Source: Alectoria sarmentosa (Eukaryota > Ascomycota > Lecanoromycetes > Lecanorales > Parmeliaceae). Taken from it: a stretch of 17,199 nt of DNA. Of this stretch, positions 8,071-17,199 are shown piece after piece (position 1 is the first letter of the stretch; each line of letters opens with the position of its first letter). The position numbers and the translations under genes are program-made. The stretch covers positions 1-17,199 of the forward strand of contig WOGZ01000528.1 of the NCBI GenBank assembly GCA_009733775.1, read 5' to 3'. The notes under the pieces were generated by a model that saw only the letters and a list, made by a program, of their open reading frames with translations, did not search any database and was not told the origin of the DNA.

Positions 8071-10425
8071 CGTAATAATTTAACGTATTAATTTGATTTT
8101 TTAATTTCGTTAATTTATAATAATAAAATCGATATAATGTGTTTCGATAAAAAAGCATTTATTTTATTTATATTCGTTTAAAATATCAAATCGTGCTTTG
8201 CGTAAAATGATGATAATTTAATTTATATTATTTTTAATTTAAATTTTTCGAAAAAAAGCATTTATCATATAAGTATATATTTTTTTAATATAATTTAACG
8301 AAAATAAGCATTAAAATTTAAAGAGTAAATTTTAATTCGTTAATAATTTATTAATGTAAGTTATTATTATAAAGATAATAATTTAAAAAAATAAAATTAT
8401 GCGAGTAATTAACTTTACGATTCGTTTAACAAATTTGAAATAAAGATAAAAGTTTATAAAAACAATTTTTTTATAATAATTATTTATTTTAATAAATTGC
8501 GTAATAAAATCGATGATTTTTTTTTGACGTAAAAATATTTATTTTGATAAATATATTAATTTTGAAATTATTAATAATATAAATTTCTCGTATAATTTAT
8601 ACGAAAATACGAATATCGTTAAAATAATAAAATTTTTATATAAAAGATAAAAACGATATATTCGTCGAAATAACAAATTTTAAACTTTAAATCTCGAATC
8701 GATATTTTAATAATTATTTTTTTGATTTTCGTAATAACGAGAATAAAAGTTCAATTAATTATAATTATAATACAATTAACATTTACATAAATCTTTTATT
8801 TCTTAATTATAAATTTTTAATTAATATGTATAATAATGTAATAATAATTTTTAAAGATAAATTCGATATTTAATACGAATTCAAATATAAAAGAAATAAT
8901 AAAAGATTTTTTGTTAACGATATTAATATTAACGTTGAATGTCTCGATAACGAGATTTTTGTTTTAATTAAATTTATCTGCGAAAAGTTTTTTTTATTTC
9001 GTGAAATTATTTATAAAATGTTTTTTTTTAATATTCGTTACGTAAATAAATAAAAAATTTATTATATAACATTATTTTGCATTTACAATGCTCACATTAA
9101 TAATTTGTAAAAAAAATAACTTTAAAAAAATAGTCTTTTACGTAATTATCTTAATCGTTATTTTTTTATATTTTATTATCGTTATAATTATTATAATTTT
9201 TCGCAGAAATTTCTTTAAATAAATATAACGCATAATCGACGTAAACATTTTAATTAACATAATTAAATTCGTTTTCGCTATTTTTTTCGATCGTTATTTG
9301 ATAAGTTTTTTAAAATCGTAACGAGAATTGATTTTAATTTTGATAATTTTCATTATTAAAACGAAAAGATTATCGATTTTATTGTTATTAAAAACGATTA
9401 AATAAATGAAAATTTAACGTGTTTTTTATTACGATCGATGTTATAATTTGAAATTTCGTAAAAAAAGCGAATAATGAAATACGAACGTTTTTTTTATTTT
9501 AATACGCTTATAATCGATTGTTTTAATAATTTATAAAAGATTTTCATAAATAATATTATTAATTATTTTGATAAGTAATAAATTGAGATTGAGATTAAGT
9601 TTAATATAATCGAAATTAATATTTATAAAATCTATTCTTGCATTTAACTTTTTTTATTGTATATAAGAAATTTATCGCGAATAACGTGTAATATATTTTT
9701 ATTATTAATATTTTCGCTTGTTTAACGAATTTAAAAATCGATTATAATTAATATTAATATCGAATTTCGATATATTTCGTTAAAATTTCGTGTTAAAATT
9801 ATTTTATATAAATAATATATAATTTTTCATTATTTTTATATTTACGTTTTAAATTATTTTTATAATAATTTAAATATATTCACGTGATTCTTTATAATAA
9901 AAAACATTTTATATAAAATATTTCTTTTATAACAAAATTATTATATTTTAAAAACGAAATAATTTTAAGCGAGTTAATAATAAGCAATATTATTCATTTA
10001 TATTATAAATAATAAAACGCTTATCGCTTTTCGTTAATTTAATAATAAATCAAATAAAAACAATTTCTTTTAAATAAATTTAAAGATTTTATCGTAACAA
10101 TATACTATTTTTAACACGTGTTACGTTTTTAATTTAATCGATAAAGATATATATATTTCAAAAATAAATACTTTTATCAAAATGTTTTATAATAAAAACG
10201 ATATCGATTATTTTATTATCATAAAATGAATTAAAAAAATCGACGTCGTTTGCGTGAAATTAATTTACTTCGTTACTATTAACAACAATTATTTTTAACT
10301 CTTTTTAACATTTTAAATTTTCAAAAAATTTGAATAATTTAAATACGATAAAAATATTTATTATTATAATACGTAATTTAACGAATTATGTTTTCGTAAA
10401 TTCTTGAATTATAAATAATTTATAT

Positions 10426-10437
10426 TCGATCGATCGA
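10426..10437. repeat. (TCGA)3 self-complementary motif
   Basis: Three TCGA units form a 12-bp perfect palindrome with three CpGs. It stands out in a 14% G+C background and is consistent with the CpG-sparing mutation pattern. Confidence 0.6.
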
Positions 10438-11154
10438 CGATAAATAGCTTTTTTCGTTAACATAATAGTAAATGTTATTCGTAACGATAATTCGATAATC
10501 GAAAAAGCAATTCGAGATAATATAAGCGTAATTATTATCGAAAGAAATTCGTAATATCGAAAGAAGTGTTAAACGATTAAGATAATTCTAAGATTTACGA
10601 TATAATTATCGAAAACTTTAATAAAATAATATAATAATAAAATTTATATTTTTTAATAAGTCGAAAAAGAAAACTCGATGAATTGAAATCTCGTAATAAT
10701 TAATTTTAAATATAAATAATTAATTGTAATATAACGAGTAATAATTGTTATCTCACGAGAAATCTTTTAAAATTTGTTAATAATTTTCACGAATGTTAGA
10801 ATTTAATAAGTAATGCGTATAAGATTGTTAATAAAAAGAAAAGCAATTAATATATTTATAATAAAAATAAAAGTGTTATTCGAAGAAGTCGTAATTAAAA
10901 AAGTTAATTTAACGTAAATTTTATAATAACGTAATTTAAATTAATTTAAAAACTTTATAATAAGTTTTAAATAAATTAAAGTTAATGTTAATATTAATAA
11001 TAATGTTAATAAATTATTAAATTTTCTTATAAGCATATTATAATGTTTGAAAATAATCGTAATATTATTATTATAATATTATAATTTAATTGTGATATAA
11101 AAAAAAGAGAAATTTTTATTATTTTAAAATTCGTATTTATAAGAAGACGGAGAA

Positions 11155-11264
11155 GTTAATATTAAAATAACTTAAACTTTTTAATTTCTTTTCAGCAGAA
11201 AGTAGCGTTTACAGAAAGTAACGTTTATAAAAGACTTTTATAAATTAATAATAATAATCATAAC
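11155..11264. repeat. Dispersed 110-bp module, copy 2 (less decayed)
   Basis: This is homologous to 3889-3998 with 14 differences, all transitions. It keeps G/C at 11 of them, including the local run TTCAGCAGAAAGTAGCG where the other copy reads TTTAATAAAAAATAGCG. It stands alone: neither the A/B direct repeat nor the palindromes precede it. The upstream flank includes the unusual G-containing AAGAAGACGGAGAAG (11141-11155), with one of the few GG pairs in the window. It is the copy nearest to the ancestral sequence and the best query for finding the source family. The TTTCTTTTCAG string resembles a fungal 3' splice site, but no open exon follows. Confidence 0.85.
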
Positions 11265-11564
11265 ATTATATAAAAATTAATAATAAATTTAAACAATAAT
11301 ATTACAATAAAAAGAAATTAATAATATGAAAAATTTGACTTTAAATTTAATAATAAAAATTGAATTCGATAAAAATTATATTAAGTGTAATTATAAACGT
11401 GCAAATCTTTTTAAAAAATTCGTATTCTTTTTATATTATTTAATCAAAGACTCGAATTTAAAATATTCGTTTCGACGATTATTATCGTAAAATTGAAATT
11501 AATTAAACTTTATAATTATGATAATAAGATATTATCGATAACGAATAAAGAATTCGGTGATAAA

Positions 11565-11604
11565 GTTTTAATCTTTTTTTTCAAAAGGGTTTTGAGATTA
11601 AAAC
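11565..11604. repeat. Two-part hairpin with GGG loop
   Basis: Outer arms are GTTTTAATCT (11565-11574) and AGATTAAAAC (11595-11604), a perfect 10-bp pairing. Inside, after a run of seven T (11575-11581), CAAAA (11582-11586) pairs with TTTTG (11590-11594) around a GGG loop. The result is a 10-bp stem, a one-sided T7 bulge and a 5-bp stem. GGG is very rare in this window. The hairpin could be a remnant of an inverted repeat in a mobile element. No adjacent gene makes a terminator role likely. Confidence 0.6.
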
Positions 11605-13453
11605 GTTAACTTTAACATATAAAGTTTATTAATTGTAATTTCAAATAAACTTTTAAACGTTTAATAATAATAAAATCAACTTTAAATTAATTTAAACGAT
11701 AATTAAATTAATAATAATGTTGATATTCAATTATTTAATTTTTTTTATTAATTCGATATATCGTTGAAAATGTAAATTATTAATTTGATAAAATGTTATA
11801 AAAATAAAAACGTATTTTTTTTATTTAATATATTTTATATAAAAAAGCTAATAATGTTATAAATATTTTATTATAATTTAATTATATAATTGTATACGAG
11901 CTCGATTAAAAGCGAATAATTTTAATTCGTCGAAAATTAAAAAAACTTTTAATTCTCTAATTTCGAATCATAATCGTTTAAATTTAAAGATTATTTTATA
12001 AATGAGAATTGCTCATTTCAAAAAGATTAATTAAATTTTTTTTTTATAATTAACTATTTTATTGCGATAAATATAAAATATTTAAAAACAATTATAATTA
12101 TAAAAATAAATAAATAAATTATGCTTATAACGATCGTCGAATAAATTTAAATTTATAATTTATGAAAATATAATATAAAACACTTAATTATATTACTTTA
12201 AAAGTGTTATAAAAAATGCGATTTAAATTATAAAGCGTATACGTTCGTTACGTAATTTATCACATAATATAAATTTCGATATATTCGTATATTTTAAATT
12301 TATCTTCAAAGTCTTACTTAAATAAAAGTATATAAAAATGCTAATATTAATTTAAATTTCACATTTTCGTTTTTTTGAAAAAAAAGCGTTTGCAAAAGTT
12401 TTTTAAAATTATATTTATAATAATTATCGATAAATTAAATAAATCATCGTTTTGATAATAAAATACTGTTATAATAAAAACGTTTTAAATAATTTAAAGC
12501 AAAAATTATAATATATATGCGCGTACGTTAAAAATATTTTTGTAATAATGTTATAATAACATTAAAATGCGATAATCTTTTGCAATAAATAATAAAACGA
12601 GTGATAAACTTTAAGAATTTATTGTATTTAAATAAATCGTAGCACGATTAATATATAAAAGTCTTTAAATTAATGAAATCGTTTATTAAATTCGTTATTA
12701 TAATAATAAACGTTAACTTCGATAAAATTTTAACGTCGTTAACGTAATATTTATTTAAATAATAACGAAAGTAAAAATAATAATTGCGAAAATTAATATT
12801 TAAATAAATTTATAAAATATCATCATTATTAAGACTCGCTATTTCGACGAAATAAATGTTTAAAATTTTAATAATCGTTGTTATAATAATCGTAAAAATA
12901 TTTATTACAATAATTTTTCGCAATTTTAATCGTTTATTATATTTCTTAATTAATTCGAAAGCGTTATTAAAATCTTTAATGTTATATTAATTATCATATT
13001 TCGAATCGTATTCTTTTTATCGTATTAAATATTTAACATTTTAATTAATTCTTTTTTTGAATTAACGTTTATCGATAAATTTTTTAATATAATAAATGTC
13101 GACATTTTTTTAATACTTATAATTAATAAATGTGTTAAATAAAAACGTTTATAAAAATTATCGTTAAAATACGATATAGACTCGAAATGTGTTATAAAAA
13201 TTATCGAATATATTCGTTAATAATATAATAAATCGAGTTGATAAACGAAATTATTAATTTTTTATAAAATTTTAAATAAATTTACACGTTATATATTAAG
13301 CTTTTTTGAAATAATCGAAAATATATAATAACTTTTTTGAAATTTAATAAAGCATATTATTTTATTTCAAATTTAAAAACTTATATAATTAATCGTAACA
13401 AAATTTAAAACGCATTTAAGCGAACTATTATAATTTTAATTTATCTTTTTAAT

Positions 13454-13487
13454 GCGCGACTCGATTGAGCTTAGCGCGACTTAACGC
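13454..13487. other. CpG-rich islet with repeated GCGCGACT
   Basis: This 34-base segment is about 59% G+C (20 of 34) in a background near 14%, and contains six CpGs. GCGCGACT occurs at 13454-13461 and recurs at 13474-13481, 20 bases apart. It is too short and not folded like a tRNA: no T-loop GTTCRA-type sequence is present. It may be a stretch whose original cytosines were mostly in CpG and therefore survived. A bound-protein footprint is an alternative I cannot test. Confidence 0.55.
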
Positions 13488-14503
13488 TATTTATATAAAC
13501 GACTTTATAGTATATATTTCTCTTTATAATTATTATTTCGTATATATTAAAATATAAAGCATTTAACATTATTTCGTTTTTTAATACGAACGTAATAACA
13601 TTATTAATTATTAATCGCGTTATAATAAAATTAATTATTATAAAATTTATATTAAGCTTTTAAAAACATGATACAATTATCGATATAAAATTATACGCAA
13701 TTTCGTTCGACGTTTTATTTATAATAATTAAAGTAAAATTATTTAAATAAAATTATAAATATAATAATATTATAAACTATTTTTTAAAATTTTCGAAATT
13801 GTTAAAATAAAATTATAACGCGATTTTAATTATTTAATTCGTTTTTTCGCTTTGCTTATTCGTTTATAAATAATAAATAATAAAGTATAATAAATTAACG
13901 TTAAACAATTTAAATAATTCGATTTATAATTTTCTTAAAAATTTACGATCTTTATTTAATAAAATTATTTTAAACAAGTTTCAATCGACGAAAATTAATT
14001 TAATTAAATAATGTTTTTATTTGTTTTTATGCTTTTTAAATCGTTTTTTCAAGAATAATAATGATTCGCTTGAAAATCTCGCAAATAATAAACATTATTA
14101 CGTTAAATCTTTTTATTAACGATAATAAAGTTTAAATAAAGTTTATTATAATCGTATAAAATAATATAAATAATTCATTAATTAATTGCATAAAGTCGTA
14201 AATTATATAATATTTAATTTAATAAATTTGATAATTCGAGTAATAACGAACATAATCACGAATATTATTTAATTAAATAACGAATATATTATATAAAAGT
14301 TTTTTGCAAAAAGCGAGCATAATTTAAATAACTTTTTTTTATATATTAATTATAAAATATTTTTGATATATAATTTATATACGCATAATCGTTTAAAAGT
14401 AAAAGTGTAATTATTTATAATAAAATTAAAGTGAAAAATAAGTTCGTATTCTCATAAAAAAGAAAACTTTATAACGTTTTTATCGTTATTAATATTAAGA
14501 ATT

Positions 14504-14527
14504 TTCGATATATATTTATATATCGAA
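14504..14527. repeat. Near-perfect 24-bp palindrome
   Basis: TTCGATATATA (14504-14514) and TATATATCGAA (14517-14527) are 11-bp perfect arms around a TT centre. The arms are AT-rich, with a single CpG each. It could extrude as a cruciform, but palindromes of this kind arise readily in TA-rich DNA. Confidence 0.55.
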
Positions 14528-15180
14528 TCGTTAACGTAATTATTTATAAACTTTTATTTAAATTTCGTTAATATTTCGATTAAAGAAATAAAGAAATAAT
14601 AGATTATAATAAATATATAATTTAAATATATTGTTAAAACATTTAATTTATTAACTTTAAACGTTATAAAATTTATATAATTAATTTTAAATCTTAATAA
14701 AGCATTTAATATTATATATTATTAAATTTATAACGTATAATAAATTTAAATCGTTATATATAATCGAAAGCTCGCATTAAGCGTTATTTTTTTTTATAAA
14801 GAATTTTATTACTTATAATTTAAATTTATTTTATCGATATTAATTGTAATAAACAAAATTTATTTAATAATATTCAAAATAATATTATAATTTATAAAAA
14901 TAATAATAAATAAATTAACGATTTAATTATATATCGAATTTTACGTATTATTTAAATTATGTTAAAAAGCTCGAATTTAATAAATTAATAACGCGATTTT
15001 ATTTCGTTTATAACTTTATTTAAAAATATAATTAATTCGATTTCGTTTTTCAATAAATAAATAAAATCGTCGAGTATTTAAAAGTCTTTTATATAATATA
15101 TTATAACGTTAATATTTTCTTTTTTATTAAAATTAAATTTGCAAATAAAATTTTGAGCGTGTTAAAAAAAATTAAAAAAA

Positions 15181-15206
15181 TAAATCTATTTAAATCTATT
15201 TAAATC
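15181..15206 (+). repeat. 10-bp tandem repeat TAAATCTATT
   Basis: Two exact units at 15181-15190 and 15191-15200 are followed by a partial third, TAAATC (15201-15206), before the sequence diverges. It is a short slippage repeat. Confidence 0.65.
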
Positions 15207-17199
15207 GTTCGATAAGATTTGAACTTTATTTTGATAAATTTAAATCGTATTTCAAAAGAAAATGATTTGCGTGTTAAATTAATTTTAAACATATTTTTTA
15301 ATAATTTTGTTTTTTAATTTTATAACGATTTGTTGAATCGATATATAAATTAATATATTTACGAAATTAATATATTAAATTAAAATAAACTTCGAATTTT
15401 TATAAAAAATATAAAAAGATAAATATAACGCTTTTTTAATATTTTTCAAATTATCACGATATTATCGACGTATATTTTAATAAAATCTTTATAAGCGCGT
15501 AAAATACGTTTAATTTATTTTAATATATAAATTACAAATTAAGATTTATAAATTAAATTTATAATACTTAAGATAAATGAAGACGAAACGAATTTAAATA
15601 ACGTCGATTAAGCGAACTCTGCTTGCTTTTTTATGCGTATATAATTTATTTTTATTATTATATAAAAAGCATTTATTTAATAACTTTATTTTTAATATAT
15701 TTAATCGAGTAACTAGATTATCTTTTTAATATATCGTTTAAAGTTATAATAAATAAATCGATTTTATTAATAACTCGATTTAAAATTATATACAATTAAT
15801 TATAAGCGAAAACCTTTAATTATAAACATAAATCGACTTATTACAAAAATTAATTTTACGATTTATTAATCATTATGCTAAAGGTTAAACAAATTAAATA
15901 TTAAATTCGTCGAAAAAAAGCATATAAATTATTCGAATCGAACGAAATAAGAGATAAATATAATATATAATAACTTTTATCGTTATATTCGTTCTCGAAA
16001 ATACGATAATCGAATATTTTAAATTCAATATACTTGATTTATAAACGTGTTTTATTATATAAATTTTATAATTATTATATATTTTTTAGTAATATTATCA
16101 CTTAACTTTTTTTTTAATTTTAAATAATGAATTAATAAAAAAGTTGATTTAAAAACGTTTATTAATTTAATAAATAAATAAAATTTATCTTTTTCGTTAA
16201 CGACTTGATTACGATTGATATATATCGTTTTAATTTCAAGAAATTTATTAAAAACTTAATTATTAAATCGAACGACGTTTTTATTAAAAATGTAAAAAAT
16301 CGTTTTAAAGATATAAAAATTAAATGCTTAATATAAATTTAAATCGCGATAAATAACATTAATGAATTTTATAATAATGTCATTTAATAATTAATCGATA
16401 AATTAATCAATAATCTTTCGTTTTTCTATATTTATTAAAGTTTTATTATTTATATTTAAAAAATTATTTGCGAATTTTTTTATATTAGCACGACTTTATT
16501 CAATTAAATTCAAATTATAAAATTTTATATTTTTCGTAAACTTGAAAATTTAAATGTAATTTTATAAATATAAGATTTTTAAGATAAATATAACGATACG
16601 CTCTAATTTAACGCTTTTAATAATCGATAAAATTTAACGTAAATTCTCGCAAAAGTATATAATTATGTTATTAAACGACTTAAAAATTTTGCGAGTATTT
16701 TAAAATATATAATTAATAATCTCGACGTTATAACGATTTTATATCGAAATTTAATTTCAAAAAATTAACTTAATTATATACAATAATTCGATTAAATTAA
16801 CTTCATTTATAATATTATAAAAAAATTAAATAATAATATTTAAAAAGATTTTAAAACGAAAATAAACGATATAATCTTTTAAAAGAAAGACGATATTAAA
16901 AGAAATTATAATAATTATTATTTTAAAGATCTTTTATATTTTTCGTAAAACGATATTTTGAAAAATAATTTTATTAATAATCTCGTAATCGTTTCAAAAA
17001 AAGAATTAATTATTTAAAAAAAAATCGCGTTTCAAATAACGTTTATAATCATTATTTCATTATTATTAAAACTCGTTTATATTTATTTTCAAATATTTAT
17101 TTAATAAAAACGCTTTTCGCGTAAAAAACGATTACGTTTAACGTTATAATATTATTTATAATTATATTATATTTTTAATAAATTAAAATCGTTAATTAA

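Larger units (their letters stand above)
6104..11154. other. Long featureless AT-rich stretch
   Basis: Over five kilobases I recognise no gene, RNA gene or long repeat. Small items are a hairpin (8051-8070), a (TCGA)3 palindrome (10426-10437), and two exact TATCGAAAGAA copies 19 bp apart (10536 and 10555). Around 10985-11015 there is GTTAAT/ATTAAT simple sequence. A rare GG lies at 6308-6309. Otherwise it matches the window's CpG-retaining AT-rich background, consistent with transposon remains decayed beyond recognition. Confidence 0.55.
1..17199. other. Gene-free, RIP-like AT-rich block (probable fungal heterochromatin)
   Basis: The whole window is AT-rich (14% G+C by hand count of 1-300), with TAA stops in all six frames and no convincing coding sequence. 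Remaining cytosines sit largely in CpG: 12 of 18 in bases 1-300, with 1.4 CpG expected. CC/GG is almost absent, and TpG/CpA is scarce for a sequence with so much TpA. Diverged repeat copies inside the window differ almost only by transitions that avoid CpG. In filamentous ascomycetes, RIP changes C to T in duplicated DNA, mainly in CpA, and leaves gene-empty AT-rich blocks that are often marked by H3K9me3 or lie at centromeres. I infer that origin here; which fungus, and whether this is pericentromeric, subtelomeric or a dispersed transposon graveyard, cannot be told. No telomeric repeat is visible at either end. Confidence 0.8.
11265..17199. other. Long featureless AT-rich stretch to window end
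   Basis: No gene, RNA gene or long repeat is visible over almost six kilobases. Separately listed are hairpins at 11565-11604 and 14504-14527, a GC-rich islet at 13454-13487 and a 10-bp tandem at 15181-15206. A small GC-richer spot, GCGAACTCTGCTTGC, lies near 15612-15626, and rare CC and GG pairs are at 15813 and 15883. Everything else matches the background, with dense stops and CpG-biased cytosines. The window ends without telomeric repeats. Confidence 0.55.

Noticed and set aside
11187..11199. 3' splice site (T-rich tract followed by CAG)
   Set aside because: No open exon follows and no matching 5' splice site or branch point with a coding frame precedes it. It is part of a dispersed non-coding repeat.
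13454..13487. tRNA or rRNA fragment in the GC-rich islet
   Set aside because: The flanks are AT-rich, no cloverleaf can be drawn, and no T-arm or anticodon-arm consensus is present.
1..17199. Mitochondrial, plastid, bacterial or large-virus origin
   Set aside because: AT-rich organelle, bacterial and viral genomes would show long reading frames, tRNAs or rRNAs over 17 kb. None is seen with standard stops, and reassigning TGA would not help because TAA is the dominant stop in every frame.
1..17199. Telomeric sequence at either window end
   Set aside because: No TTAGGG or CCCTAA run occurs. The ends are ordinary AT-rich background.

Overview
This window looks like a gene-free, extremely AT-rich block of a eukaryotic nuclear genome. 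It most resembles the heterochromatic AT-isochores that repeat-induced point mutation (RIP) leaves in filamentous ascomycetes (Pezizomycotina). The attribution is an inference from base composition and repeat comparison; no gene gives a taxonomic anchor. In a hand count of bases 1-300, G+C is 14% (24 G, 18 C) and 12 of the 18 cytosines are followed by G. That is about eight times the CpG number expected from base content. CC and GG dinucleotides are almost absent across the whole window (I noticed roughly ten). Stop codons, mainly TAA, break every frame on both strands. The longest open stretch is 61 codons from a TTG, which is about what chance gives at this composition.

Layout: 1-2220 is AT-rich sequence with a short duplicated motif near 327-385. 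The structured part is 2221-3998. Two diverged direct repeats, copy A (2221-2390) and copy B (3691-3884), flank about 1.3 kb. That interior holds a G-skewed minisatellite (2451-3120, units of about 43 and 65 bp) and a second, shorter tandem family (3290-3520). Copy B carries a 40-bp perfect palindrome absent from A and continues into a 110-bp module (3889-3998). That module recurs alone at 11155-11264. From 3999 to 17199 the sequence is nearly featureless. It holds a few short tandem repeats (5765-5797, 6020-6103, 15181-15206), several hairpins (4021-4038, 8051-8070, 11565-11604, 14504-14527), one patch that keeps TG/CA (about 5675-5815) and one small GC-rich islet (13454-13487).

The best evidence for mechanism comes from the repeat copies. 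A versus B differs at 10 of 130 aligned sites, 9 of them transitions. B versus the 11155 copy differs at 14 of 110 sites, all transitions, and in 11 of these B carries the A/T state. No difference falls in a CpG. This supports a C-to-T process on both strands that spares CpG. No working gene, RNA gene, CRISPR array or intact mobile element was recognised, and I found no evidence of a new functional system. The unusual items are the CpG-sparing mutation spectrum and the structured repeat locus at 2.2-4.0 kb.
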